A stretch of 64,000 nucleotides of DNA, from NCBI RefSeq assembly GCF_002575655.3, contig NC_053040.3, positions 350,553,267-350,617,266 on the forward strand, given 5' to 3'. The DNA comes from Aegilops tauschii subsp. strangulata. Its lineage: Eukaryota; Streptophyta; Magnoliopsida; Poales; Poaceae. The translations under genes were made by a program, and so were the position numbers. The notes under the pieces were generated by a model. That model had not been told where the DNA came from, ran no database searches, and saw only the letters and a list, made by a program, of their open reading frames with translations. This document shows, piece after piece, positions 23,457 through 35,000 of the stretch (its first letter is position 1; each line of letters starts with the position of its first letter).

Positions 23457-23640
23457 AGGAGAGACAGTGGTCTTGCAATAGAGAAGAGGGAGAGGCGAGA
23501 CGGTGGTTTTGGAATGGAGATGATGGAGAGGAGAGGGGGTGGTTTTGCAATGGAGAAGAGGGAGAGGCGAGACGGTGGTTTTGGAATGGAGATGATGGAG
23601 AGGAGAGGAGGTGGTTTTGCAATGGAGAAGAGGGAGAGGA
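23457..23640. repeat. 36-bp minisatellite, about five units (left array)
   Basis: Units of 36 bp alternate between a GGTGGTTTTGGAATGGAGAT-type and a GGTGGTTTTGCAATGGAGAA-type, so the higher-order period is 72 bp. The array is open on the plus strand, encoding RRDGGFGMEMME/RRGGGFAMEKRE. It lies upstream (in minus-strand sense) of the left gene copy. The right array at 23955-24133 is its diverged inverted counterpart. Confidence 0.85.
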
Positions 23641-23954
23641 GTGTGCGGCAGCGATTTAGGATTGGACGAGAGGGCCAGCGCGCTGTGACTGGATCAAAAT
23701 AAAAATGAATTTACCCTTCAATTAAGAAAGCCACCCCACATTAGCTAGTCTCCCTTTTATTCTGGGTCATAATTGACCATGATTTTCACAAATAAAATAT
23801 ATGTTATACGTTGCAGAAATAATATAATTTGAAAGTACATTTAGATACAAACCAAACGATACAATTTTTGGTGACATGCATTCACATTTTGCTTGTCAAA
23901 TACAGTACGCGGTCGAACTTTGACCCAAAATACGCAAAACAAAAAATACTTCCA

Positions 23955-24133
23955 AGACCAGCGCCGCTCCTCTCCTCTTCCAATCTAAATCTAGCGCCGC
24001 TCCTCTCCTCTTCCATTTCAAAACCACCGCCCCTCCTCTCCTGTTCCAATCCAAAACCAGCGTTGCTCCTCTCACGTTCTAATCCAAAACCAGTGCTGCT
24101 CCTCTCCTCTTCCATTGAAAAACCACCGCCGGC
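23955..24133. repeat. 36-bp minisatellite, about five units (right array, inverted)
   Basis: On the minus strand it repeats a 12-residue pattern: FSMEEERSSTG, FGLERERSNAG, FGLEQERRGGG, FEMEEERSGAR. The DNA unit is 36 bp (CCGCTCCTCTCCTCTTCCA and similar on the plus strand). Orientation is opposite to the array at 23457-23640, and it precedes the plus-strand gene copy. Confidence 0.8.
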
Positions 24134-24162
24134 GAGTGAAGGTGCCGTGGAGAAGTAGATCG

Positions 24163-24642
24163 ATGCAGGAGTACAACCGATACGTGAGGATTGCAGATGG
24201 CGACCCTGTGAAGCTAGATGTTGGAGATACAGTCTTGATTTGACAATAAGGACCAACTAGCGACGACGGCGACATCCATGGCCAAATATCTGCAACAGAG
24301 CGAAAAGGCGGCGATACTCCCGAAGGGGCGCGGGAGTACATAGAGCTGCTCCTCTGGGCCATGGAGCAAACAGATTCACCGAATCCGATCGTGAGGGAGC
24401 CGTGGTGGGAGTATCGATCCCAGATGGAGCATCCACCACAGATTGAAGGATCGAGCATCTACAGGGTGCCGTTTGTGAGGGTGTCGTGCCAGAGCGAGCC
24501 GGTGGAGTCTTTGTCGACCAAACCCAACTACAAGAGGAGAAAAGCAGTTGGCACGACGACGCTTACCCGCCATCCTCTCCCTCGCCATTCACATCGTCTC
24601 ACGGGGCGTTCTGCCGCCAAGGAATAGGAGGGAACTGCCCCC
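24163..24642 (+). pseudogene. Right (plus-strand) copy of the small duplicated gene
   Basis: The ATG at 24163 gives MQEYNRYVRIADGDPVKLDV and then GDTVLI-stop at about 24241. The frame resumes with GPTSDDGDIHGQISATERKG, then EYIELLLWAMEQTDSPNPIV, YRSQMEHPPQIEGSSIYRVP, FVRVSCQSEPVE and KRRKAVG, ending near 24627. One in-frame stop separates the two halves. Parts align with the left copy at 22925-23340. No enzyme motif is seen. The GDTVLI segment resembles short ligand- or chromatin-binding modules only superficially, so no function is claimed. A 3' region with repeated GGTTGTGAATTGT follows. Confidence 0.5.
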
Positions 24643-24864
24643 CTAGCCCAATAGTCGGGCAGGTTGTGAATTGTCAGGAGGAGCTTAGGGTTGTCAGTAT
24701 TTGCAGGTTGTGAATTGTGTTTTGTGTTGTGTATTTTGAGAGTACTTTCAGATATGAATGTCTTTTGAATTTCAGATTTGCAGTATTGAGCATATGAAGT
24801 ATTTTATGAATTTTAGTGATCTATTTTTAGCACTTAAATGTAGTTTCATAGGAGTATAAAATGT

Positions 24865-24945
24865 GATTCTCAGAGAAGAAACTGCAAGTTTCAGTTTCAG
24901 ATAAGAAACTGCAAGTTCAGTTTCAGATAAGAAACTGCAACTTTG
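24865..24945 (+). repeat. 26-bp tandem repeat, three units
   Basis: AGATAAGAAACTGCAAGTT plus CAGTTTC recurs three times with small changes (the first reads AGAGAAGAAACTGCAAGTTT). It lies in AT-rich DNA downstream of the plus-strand gene copy. Confidence 0.7.
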
Positions 24946-25254
24946 AGAGGCAGAGCATTTATATTAACACGGCCTTTTCAAACAGGGTTAACATCATGTT
25001 GGAAGTTTTATTCATGGACGAAAATGGAACTACCAGCCAGTTAACACCATGTTGATCAACATTCATGCATAGCACATCTTCATATGATGCACAGTCAAAA
25101 AGATATGCTATTTTCAAAATGCCCACACAATGTCGAGTGTGCGAAAAACAGAGAAAACGAGGGACAAAGTTTTGGCAAGTGTTGGATGTGGTGTGCGTAT
25201 ATGACAATGGGGACCCACATGTCAATAATGGCAGAGGCAAAAAATTTGGAGATA

Positions 25255-25340
25255 TTTTCCCTGCATCAGGTGGAATCGAACCCGGGCGAAACAGCTATCG
25301 GGTAGTGTCACTTGGCCACTGGGCTAGTTCAGTACTTTCG
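25255..25340 (-). mobile_element. tRNA-derived sequence (SINE head or tRNA relic) with pol III A and B boxes
   Basis: On the minus strand, TAGCCCAGTGG (25326-25316) fits the A-box consensus TRGYNNARNNG and GGTTCGATTCC (25282-25272) is a perfect B box. They are 33 bases apart, as in tRNA genes. The T-stem does not pair fully, so it is not a functional tRNA. No A-rich tail was identified, so the element boundaries are uncertain. Confidence 0.55.
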
Positions 25341-25567
25341 TTACAAATAAGGCACTGCCTCAGGTGGTCCGATCTCCTCCTGCGCCTTTGTGCGCTCGCT
25401 GTGGCGCCGCTGTCTGCCATTGTGACCATGCTGAACAAACGAGAGGAATCTGGAGAGGACTGTACGTGGAGAGGCGGACAGTCGGGACCCACGAGGTCTA
25501 TGGCCGTACGCAAGCAAGTGCCTCATCAAAAAAATACTTCCTCCTAATGCTATACTGACGTTGGGGC

Positions 25568-26968
25568 TGATAACCCACAAGTATAGGGGATCGCAACAGT
25601 TTTCGAGGGTAGAGTATTCAACCCAAATTTATTGATTCGACACAAGGGGAGCCAAAGAATATTCTCAAGTATTAGCAGTTGAGTTGTCAATTCAACCACA
25701 CCTGGATAACTTAGTATCTACAGCAAAGTATTTAGTAGCAAAGTAATATGATAGTAGTGGTAACTGTAACAAAAGTAACGGTAGCAAAAGTAATATTTTT
25801 GGGTTTTGTAGTGATTGTAACAGTAGCAATGGAAAAGTAAATAAGTGAAGAACAATATATGAAAAGCTCGTAGGCATTGGATCGGTGATGGAGAATTATG
25901 CCGGATGTGGTTCATCATGTAACAGTCATAACATAGGGTGACACAGAACTAGCTCCAATTCATCAATGTAATGTAGGCATGTATTCCGAATATAGGCATA
26001 CGTGCTTATGGAAAAGAACTTGCATGACATCTTTTGTCCTACCCTCCCGTGGCAGCGGGGTCCTAATGGAAACTAAGGGATATTAAGGCCTCCTTTTAAT
26101 AGAGTACCGGAACAAAGCATTAACACATAGTGAATACATGAACTCCTCAAACTATGGTCATCACTGGGAGTGGTCCCGATTATTGTCACTTCGGGGTTGC
26201 CGGATCATAACACATAGTAGGTGACTATAGACTTGCAAGATAGGATCAAGAACTCACATATATTCATGAAAACATAATAGGTTCAGATCTGAAATCATGG
26301 CACTCGGGCCCTAGTGACAAGCATTAAGCATAGCAAAGTCATAGCAACATCAATCTCAGAACATAGTGGATACTAGGGATCAAACCCTAACAAACCTAAC
26401 TCGATTACATGATAAATCTCATCCAACCCATCACCGTCCAGCAAGCCTACGATGGAATTACTCATGCACGACGGTGAGCATCATGAAATTGGTGATGGAG
26501 GATGGTTGATGATGACGACGGCGACAAATCCCCCTCTCCGGAGCCCCGAACGGACTCCAGATCAGCCCTCCCAAGAGATTTTAGGGCTTGGTGGCGGCTC
26601 CGTATCGTAAAACGCGATGAATCCTTGTCTCTGATTTTTTTCTCCCCGAAAGTGAATATATGGAGTTGGAGTTGAGGTCGGTGGAGCGTCAGGGGGCCAC
26701 GAGGTAGGGGGCGCGCCCTCCACCCTCGTGGACAGGGTGTGGGCCCCTTGACGTGGATTTTTCTTCCAGTATTTTTCTTATTTTCCAAATAGATGTTCCG
26801 TGGAGTTTCAGGTCATTCCGAGAACTTTTGTTTCTGCACATAAATAACACCATGGAAAGTCTGCTGAAAACAGCGTCAGTCCGGGTTAGTTCCATTCAAA
26901 TCATGCAAGATAGAGTCCAAAACAAGGGCAAAAGTATTTGGAAAAGTAGATACGACGGAGACGTATCA
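25568..26968 (-). repeat. 3' LTR of the complete Athila-type element
   Basis: Plus-strand ends are TGATAACCCACAAGTATAGG and GACGGAGACGTATCA. It is 1401 bp and nearly identical to 33083-34485. A CCACGAGG...CCTCGTGG palindrome with a GGCGCGCC core lies at 26697-26731, about 55 bases upstream (in transcription sense) of a CATATATTCAC box. Confidence 0.95.
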
Positions 26969-26982
26969 ACTCCCCCAAGCTT
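26969..26982 (-). other. Polypurine tract of the complete Athila-type element
   Basis: The minus strand reads AAGCTTGGGGGAGT directly before the 3' LTR, the expected primer position for plus-strand synthesis. Confidence 0.8.
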
Positions 26983-29070
26983 AAACCTTTGCTTGTCCTC
27001 AAGCAATTCAGTTGATAAACTGAAAGTGATAAAGAAAAACTTTTACAAACTCTGCTTGCTCTTGTTGTTGTAAATATGTAAAGCCAACATTCAAGTTTTC
27101 AGCAAAGATTATGACTAACCACATTCACAATAACTCTTAGGTCCCATGTTTACTCATATCAATGACATAATCAACTAGCGAGCGATAATAATAAATCTCG
27201 GATGACAACACTTTCTCAAAACAATCATGATATGATATAACAGGATGGTATCTCGCTAGCCCTTTCTGAGACCACAAAACATAAATGCAGAGCGCCTTTA
27301 AAGATCAAGGACTGACTAGACATTGTAATTCATGGTAAAAGAGATCCAGTCATAGTCATACCCAATATAAATTAATAATAATGTATGCAAATGACAGCTG
27401 CGCTCTCCAGCTAGTGCTTTTTAGTAAGAGGGTGATGACTCAACATAAAAGTAAATAGATAGGCCCTTCGCAGAGGGAAGCAGGGATTTGTAGAGGTGCC
27501 AGAGCTCGGTTTTGAAATAGAGATAAATAATATTTTGAGCGGCATACTTTCATTGTCAACATAACAACCAAGAGATGGCGATATCTTCCATGCTACACAC
27601 ATTATAGGCGGTTCCCAAACAGAATGGTAAAGTTTATACTCCCCCTCCACCAACAAGCATCAATCCATGGCTTGCTCGAAACAACAAGTGCCTCCAACTA
27701 GCAACAGTCCCAGGGGGAGTTTTGTTTGCAATTATTTTGATTTAGTTTGCATAAAGCATGGGACTGGGCATCCCGGTGACCAACCATTTTCTCGTGAGTG
27801 AGGAGCGGAGTCCACTCCTCTTGAGAATAACCCGCCTAGCATGGAAGATAAGGGCAGCCCTAGTTGATACATGAGCTATTCGAGCATACAAAACAGAATG
27901 TTTATTTGAAGGTTTAGAGTTTGGCACATACAAATTTACTTGGAACGGCAGGTAGATACCGCATATAGGAAGGTATAGTGGACTCATATGGAATAACTTT
28001 GGGGTTTAAGGGATTGGATGCACAAGCAGTATTCCCACCTAGTACAAGTGAAGGCTAGCAAAAGACTGGGAAGCGACCAACTAGAGAGCGACAACAGTCA
28101 TGAACATGCATTAAAATTAATAAACATTGAGTACAAGCATGAGTAGGATATAATCCACCATGAACATAAATATCGTGAAGGCTATGTTGATTTGTTTCAA
28201 CTACATGTGTGAACATGTGCCAAGTCGAGTCACTTAAATCATTCAAAGGAGGATACCACCCCACTATACCACATCACAACCATTTTAATAGCATGTTGGC
28301 ACGCAAGGTAAACCATTATAACTCATAGCTAATCAAGCATGGCATAAGCAACTATGATCTCTAATTGTCATTGCAAACATGTTTATTCATAATAGGCTGA
28401 ATCAGGAACGATGAACTCATCATATTTACAAAAACAAGAGAGGTTGAGTCATACCAGCTTCTCTCATCTCAGTCAGTCCATCATATCTCGTCATAATTGC
28501 CTTTCACTTGCACGACCGAACGATGTGAAAATAATAAGAGTGCACGTGCATTGGACTAAGCTGGAATCTGCGAGCATTCAATAAACAGGAGAAGACAAGG
28601 CAATATGGGCTCTTGGTTAAATCAACAATAATGCATATAAGAGCCACTTCAACAATTTAATTATGGTCTTCTCCTATCGACCCCCAAAGAAAAGAAAAGA
28701 AATAAAACTATTTACACGGGAAAGCTCCCAACAAGCAAAAGAAGAACAGGAAATCTTTTGGGGTTTTCTTTTTAATTATTACTACTACAGCAAGAAAAGT
28801 AAACTAACTAAAAGTTCCACTAATTTTGTTTTGTTTTTCTTAAGGTTTAACAAACACACAAGAAGAAAGCAGGAAAAAGAAAATAAACTAGCATGGATAG
28901 TACAGTGAAAGAGTATGAGCACCGATATCTAGCAATGAGTGTGTGAACATAAATGTAATGTCGGTGAGAGATACGTACTCCCCCAAACTTAGGCTTTTGG
29001 CCTAATTTGGTTTATTGCCACGGATGGCTTGGCGGATATCCATAGTTGTAGCCAGGGTCGTACTGAGCTG
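26983..29070. other. Non-coding interior of the Athila-type element
   Basis: About 2 kb of AT-rich sequence shows no sustained reading frame or recognisable domain. In autonomous Athila elements this side of the element carries an env-like ORF and non-coding DNA. Confidence 0.6.
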
Positions 29071-29076
29071 CGGCAG

Positions 29077-29421
29077 TTATTGCCTCCTGAGCTGCAGCGT
29101 GGCGGCGAGCTGCCTCCGCCCTCCTCTCGTACTCATCTGCCTCTTCTCTGGTAATAACATATCTTCCTTTTGCCTCCTCACAAAGGAACTAGTGAGATAG
29201 TGGTACTGGCGGCACTTCTCTCCCTCGAAGTTCACAAGATCAGCGTTACGCAAATACGCGTTAAGTTCTTCCTTGATTCCCGCTCGATCCATAAAGTTTT
29301 CTGAAGGCCACTCACAAGGCCGCACTGGAGCGTCCCTTGGTGGCTCATCGTCAGCATCACGCATTGCAAGCCTGGGTCCTTGCTTCCTCGAAGAACCACC
29401 TTGGAACATTTTCCTAAGCAT
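29077..29421 (-). pseudogene. Short ORF resembling Athila accessory ORF, degenerate
   Basis: The frame encodes MLRKMFQGGSSRKQGPRLAM, WPSENFMDRAGIKEELNAYL, RNADLVNFEGEKCRQYHYLT and SSFVRR. The NADL..FEGEKC.QY..LT.SFVR pattern recalls the N-terminal part of Athila-type accessory (ORF1/env-like) proteins in grasses. The remainder of such a protein is missing or frameshifted. Family assignment is tentative. Confidence 0.4.
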
Positions 29422-30190
29422 ATTTCTTCCTCTGAAAAATTTCTGAAATTTTTAGTAACTTCAAATAAAATTAAACCAAACTCCACAAAATTGATAGCAA
29501 CTACTCCTACAAGTGCCTAGAGACTATATCATGCATTAGAACTACTTGGAACCATATAAATTTGACATGCAAGCTCAAGAACATGGTCACCTAGGCAACA
29601 CAAATTTGCAATGAATAGAGCACTAGAACAAAAACTAATTGGACCAATGGAGGAGTCACATACCAAGGAACAATCTCCCCAAGTAGTTTTGTGGGAGGTG
29701 CTTTGAGCAAGGAGATTGAAAAACGCATCAAAATGAGCTAGAACTCGTGCTTGAGCTGGATATTGGTGTTTGTGGGAGGAAGAAGGAGTGTGTGGGTGCA
29801 GGAATAAGTGGAGGAGGGCCACCGTGGGCCCATGAGGCAGGGGGCGCGCCCTCCACCCTCGTGGCCAGGTGCTTGCCCCTCCTGCTGTGTTCTCAGTGCC
29901 AGATATTCTCAAAAATTCTAGAAAAAATCATATTCCATTTTCAGGGCATTTGGAGAACTTTTATTTTTGGGGTATTTTATATTGCACAGATAAATCAGAA
30001 AACACACAGAAAAATACTATTTTACTTTATTTCAACTAAATAACAGAAAGTAGAAAGAGGGTACAGAAGGTTGTGCCTTCTAGTTTCATCCATCTCATGC
30101 TCATCAAAAAGAATCCACTAACAAGGTTGATCAAGTCTTGTTAACAAACTCATTCCGAATAACATGAAACCAGAGAAATTTCGAATAACA

Positions 30191-33004
30191 CTATGTTACC
30201 TCAACGGGGATATGCACATCCCCAATAATAAGAATATCATATTTCTTCTTGACAGTAGGAAGAGGAAATTCAAAACCTCCAAAAATAATCAATGGAATTT
30301 TTCCAATAGAATTTATACTGTGGACTTGAGGTTGTTTCCTTGGAAAGTGTACCGTATGCTCATTGCCATTAACATGAAAAGTGACATTGCCTTTGTTGCA
30401 ATCAATAACAGCCCCTGCAGTATTCAAAAAAGGTCTTCCAAGAATAATAGACATACTATTGTCCTCGGGAATATCAAGAATAACAAAGTCCGTTAAAATA
30501 GTAACATTTGCAACCACAACAGGCACATCCTCACAAATGCCGACAGGTATAGCAGTTGATTTATCAGCTATTTGCAAAGATATTTCAGTAGGTGTCAACT
30601 TATTCAAATCAAGTCTACGATATAAAGAGAGAGGCATAACACTAACACCGGCTCCAAGATCACATAAAGCAGTTTTAACATAGTTTCTTTTAATGGAGCA
30701 TGGTATAGTGGGTACTCCTGGATCTCCTAGTTTCTTAGGTATTCCACCCTTAAAAGTATAATTAGCAAGCATGGTGGAAATCTCAGCTTCAGGTATCTTT
30801 CTCTTATTTGTAACAATATCTTTCATATACTTAGCATAAGGATTCATTTTGAGCATATCAGTTAATCGCATACGCAAAAAGATAGGTCTAATCATTTCAG
30901 CAAAGCGCTCAAAATCCTCATCATCCTTTTTCTTGGATGGTTTGGGAGAAAAAGGCATAGGTTTCTGAACCCATGGTTCCCTTTCTTTACCATGTTTCCT
31001 AGCAACAAAGTCTCTCTTATCATAATGTTGATTCTTTGATTGCGGGTTATCAAGATCAATAGCAGGTTCAATTTCTACATCATTGTCATTACTAGGTTGA
31101 GCATCATCATGAACATCATCATTAGCATTTTCATTAGGTTCATGTTCATTACCAGATTGTGTTTCAGCATCAGAAATAGATATATCAGTTGGATTATCAG
31201 GTGTTTCAACAATAGGTTCACTAGAAGCATGCAAAGTCCTATCATTTTTCTTTTTCTTCTTTTTAGAAGGACTAAGTGCCTCAATATTATTTCTCTGAGA
31301 ATCTTGTTCAATTCTCCTAGGGTGGCCTTCAGGATACAAAGGTTCCTGAGTCATCTTACCAGTTCTAGTAGCCACTCTAACAGCATAATCATTTTTCTTA
31401 CTATTCATTTCATTGAGCAAATCATTCTAAGCTTTAAGTACTTGTTCTACTTGAGTGTTAACCATAGAAGCATGTTTAATAATGAGTTTAAGTTCACCTT
31501 TAAAATTAGCCATGTAATTACTCAAGTGTTCAAGCGTATCGGAATTGTATTTCAATTGTCTACCAAAATAAGCATTGAAGTTTTCTTGTTTGACAATAAA
31601 ATTATCAAACTCTTCTAAGCATTGTCTAGCGGACTTATAGTGGGGAATATCACCTTCATCAAATCTATAGAGAGAATTTACCTTTACTACCTATGTCGGG
31701 TTATCAAGACCATGAGTTTCTTCAATAGGTGGAGGATTAAGATCATATGTTTATTCAACAGGCGGTAAATTAAGACCATGTATTTCTTCAATAGGTGGTA
31801 AATTCTTAACATCTTCAGCTTTAATACCTTTTTCTTTCATAGATTTCTTTGCCTCTTGCATATCTTCAGGACTGAGAAATAGAACACCTCTCTTCTTCGG
31901 AGTTGGTTTAGGAATAGGCTTAGGAATTGGCTCAGGAATTGGCTCAGGAAGTGTCCAATTATTTTCATTTGTCAACATATTATTCAATAGAATTTCAGCT
32001 TCATCCGGTATTCTTTCCCTGAAAACAGAACCAGCACAACTATCCAGGTAATCTCTGGAAGCATCGGTTAGTCCATTATAAAAGATATCAAGTATTTCAT
32101 TTTTCTTAAGAGGATGATCAGGCAAAGCATTAAGTAACTTGAGAAGCCTCCCCCAAGCTTGTGGGAGACTCTCTTCTTCAATTTGCACAAAATTGTATAT
32201 ATCCCTTAAAGCAGCTTGTTTCTTATGAGTAGGGAAATATTTAGCTGAGAAGTAATAAATCATATCCTGGGGACTACGCACACAACCAGGATCAAGGGAA
32301 TTAAACCATATCTTAGCATCACCCTTTAATGAGAACGGAAATATTTTAAGGATATAGACGTAGCGGGTTCTCTCATCATTAGTAAATAGGGTGGCTATAT
32401 CATTTAATTTAGTAAGATGTGCCACAACAGTTTCAGATTCATAACCATGAAAAGGATCAGATTCAACCAAAGTAATTATATCAGGATCAACAGAGAATTC
32501 ATAATCCTTATCAGTAACACATATAGGTGAAGTAGCAAAAGCAGGGTCAGGCTTCATTATAGCATTAAGAGATTGCTGCTTCCATTTAGCTAATAACCTC
32601 TTGAGCTCATATCTATCTTTGCAAGCTAAAATAGCTCAAGTAGCTTCTTTATCAAAAACATAACCCTCAAGAATAACAGGCAAGTTTTCATCATCACTTT
32701 CATCAATATAATCAGTTTCAATAATTTCTTTCTCTATAACCCTAGCAATTTGTTCATCAAGAAATTCACCAAGTGGCACAGTAGTATCAAGCATAGAAGT
32801 AGTCTCATCATAAGTATCATGCATAGCAGAAGTGGCATCATCAATAACATGCGACATATCAGAACGAATAGCAGAAGCAGGTTTAGGTGTCGCAAGCTTA
32901 CTCAAAACAGAAGGTGAATCAAGTGCAGAGCTAGATGGCAGTTCCTTACCTCCCCTCGTAGTTGAGGGATAAATTGTTGTCTTAGCATCTTTCAAGTTCT
33001 TCAT
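30191..33004 (-). pseudogene. gag-pro: gag-protease polyprotein of the Athila-type element, four in-frame stops
   Basis: A single uninterrupted register runs from 33004 to 30191 (about 937 codons). Its only internal stops are at 32636-32638, 31751-31753, 31691-31693 and 31427-31429, and no frameshift is present. The N-terminal part is acidic (FLDEQIARVIEKEIIETDYI). The gag core is at 32557-31751, with DPFHGYESETVVAHLTKLND, FPFSLKGDAKIWFNSLDPG and YYFSAKYFPTHKK. A Pro-rich linker (PIPEPIPKPIPKPTP) follows. The C-terminal retropepsin domain has CDLGAGVSVMPLSLYRRLD and MSIILGRPFLNTAGAVID. The product would assemble particles and self-cleave. It depends on RT supplied in trans, because none is encoded here. 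Confidence 0.88.
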
Positions 33005-33055
33005 AGTGACCAGCAGATATAAATCCCAAGTGACTCAAAGAATAGAGTTATGCTC

Positions 33056-33075
33056 CCCGGCAACGGCGCCAGAAA
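33056..33075 (-). other. Primer-binding site of the complete Athila-type element
   Basis: The minus strand reads TGGCGCCGTTGCCGGGGAGC a few bases inside the 5' LTR. It is identical in its first 19 bases to the PBS of the other Athila-type element at 12902-12921. Confidence 0.8.
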
Positions 33076-33082
33076 ATAGTCT

Positions 33083-34485
33083 TGATAACCCACAAGTATA
33101 GGGGATCGCAACAGTTTTCGAGGGTAGAGTATTCAACCCAAATTTATTGATTCGACACAAGGGGAGCCAAAGAATATTCTCAAGTATTAGCAGTTGAGTT
33201 GTCAATTCAACCACACCTGGATATCTTAGTATCTGCAGCAAAGTATTTAGTAGCAAAGTAATATGATAGTAGTGGTAGCGGTAACAAAAGTAACGGTAGC
33301 AAAAGTAATATTTTTGGGTTTTGTAGTGATTGTAACAGTAGCAACGGAAAAGTAAATAAGCGAAGAACAATATATGAAAAGCTCGTAGGCATTGGATCGG
33401 TGATGGAGAATTATGCCGGATGCGGTTCATCATGTAACAGTCATAACATAGGGTGACACAGAACTAGCTCCAATTCATCAATGTAATGTAGGCATGTATT
33501 CCGTATATAGTCATACGTGCTTATGGAAAAGAACTTGCATGACATCTTTTGTCCTACCCTCCCGTGGCAGCGGGGTCCTAATGGAAACTAAGGGATATTA
33601 AGGCCTCCTTTTAATAGAGTACCGGAACAAAGCATTAACACATAGTGAATACATGAACTCCTCAAACTATGGTCATCACTGGGAGTGGTCCCGATTATTG
33701 TCACTTCGGGGTTGCCGGATCATAACACATAGTAGGTGACTATAGACTTGCAAGATAGGATCAAGAACTCACATATATTCATGAAAACATAATAGGTTCA
33801 GATCTGAAATCATGGCACTTGGGCCCTAGTGACAAGCATTAAGCATAGCAAAGTCATAGCAACATCAATCTCAGAACATAGTGGATACTAGGGATCAAAC
33901 CCTAACAAAACTAACTCGATTACATGATAAATCTCATCCAACCCATCACCGTCCAGCAAGACTACGATGGAATTACTCACGCACGGCGGTGAGCATCATA
34001 AAATTGGTGATGGAGGATGGTTGATGATGACGACGGCGACGAATCCCCCTCTTCGGAGCCCCGAACGGACTCCAGATCAGCCCTCCCGAGAGGTTTTAGG
34101 GCTTGGCAGCAGCTCCGTATCGTAAAACATGATGAATCCTTCTCTCTGATTCTTTTCTCCCCGAAAGTGAATATATGGAGTTGGAGTTGAGGTCGGTGGA
34201 GCGTCAGGGGGCCCACAAGGTAGGGGGGCGCGCCCTCCACCCTCGTGGATAGGGTGTGGGCCCCTTGACGTGGATTTTTCTTTCGGTATTTTTCTTATTT
34301 TCCAAATAGATGTTCCGTGGAGTTTCAGGTCATTCCGAGAACTTTTGTTTCTGCACATAAATAACACCATGGAAAGTCTGCTGAAAACAGCGTCAGTCCG
34401 GGTTAGTTCCATTCAAATCATGCAAGTTAGAGTCCAAAACAAGGGCAAAAGTGTTTGGAAAAGTACATACGACGGAGACGTATCA
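33083..34485 (-). repeat. 5' LTR of the complete Athila-type element
   Basis: It is 1403 bp with ends TGATAACCC and GACGTATCA (plus strand). The promoter side has the palindrome CCACAAGG...CCTCGTGG with a GGCGCGCC core at 34213-34248 and a CATATATTC box near 34170. Mismatches to the other LTR cluster in its upstream third. Confidence 0.95.
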
Positions 34486-34490
34486 GGGGC

Positions 34491-35000
34491 CCACGGGTTT
34501 GTCAACATAGTTACATTTTTTAGCTGCTTCAACGTAGTTACTATAGGAGATAAATTCACAACCAGGCCGGGGAGCTGGCAGGTATCATTTATTATCACTG
34601 CGGCAGCAAGTATCAGCTGGGTTTTGGGCTGCCCCGTCTAGGCTTTCTTTTTTAACATGCGCAGCCCACGACATGCCGGTTTGTATTATCTTGAGGGGCA
34701 TCATGTATCGACCGGCCTATGGACCTCCCATCCGAGGTTTTATTTTTCCTGAAACATCGGCAGCCCAATTTATGTATTTTTTTTGAAGAAAATGCAGAGG
34801 TCTGTTCTATTTTTCTATATAACAATAGGAACGCCTGGTCCAACTTATGTTTCCCTTCTAACTATATTATATATTTAAATTATTTTATATGTTATTATAT
34901 ATTATTGTTATTGTCATCATATATTTAACAGATACTTACATATGTAAGAAAACAATATCCCACATCTTATTAACTTATAAAAATAATTTCTTAACAATAA
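34491..35000. other. CACTA interior between gypsy insertion and subterminal repeats
   Basis: No gene is seen. The sequence becomes AT-rich at 34860-34990. GGCAGCCCA(A/C) motifs occur twice (34664 and 34750). Confidence 0.35.

Larger units (their letters stand above)
25568..34485 (-). mobile_element. Complete Athila-type gypsy retrotransposon lacking reverse transcriptase
   Basis: LTRs are 25568-26968 and 33083-34485. The 5-bp target duplication GGGGC is perfect at 25563-25567 and 34486-34490. On the minus strand the order is 5' LTR (34485-33083), PBS, gag-protease frame (33004-30191), a short ORF resembling Athila accessory ORFs (about 29421-29077), PPT and 3' LTR. No RT, RNase H or integrase motif is visible in the roughly 6.1-kb interior, so it is a non-autonomous family member. 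The two LTRs differ by roughly 33 substitutions and two small indels by eye. The group resembles Sabrina; the name is tentative. Confidence 0.93.

Noticed and set aside
23379..23702. Plus-strand ORF made of GFGMEMMERRGG-type repeats as a real protein
   Set aside because: The frame is open only because the 36-bp period is a multiple of three; the inverted array is open on the other strand. Treated as minisatellite.
23457..24133. CRISPR-like array (regular 36-bp repeats)
   Set aside because: Repeats are contiguous with no unique spacers, and the window is plant nuclear DNA.
25272..25340. Functional tRNA gene
   Set aside because: A and B boxes are canonical but the T-stem pairs only two of five positions and the acceptor stem cannot be formed; called a tRNA-derived relic.
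25718..25918. Short Tyr/Phe/Cys-rich LTR ORFs (also 33035-33433)
   Set aside because: They lie inside LTRs of the Athila-type element and are present in both LTRs as non-coding sequence.
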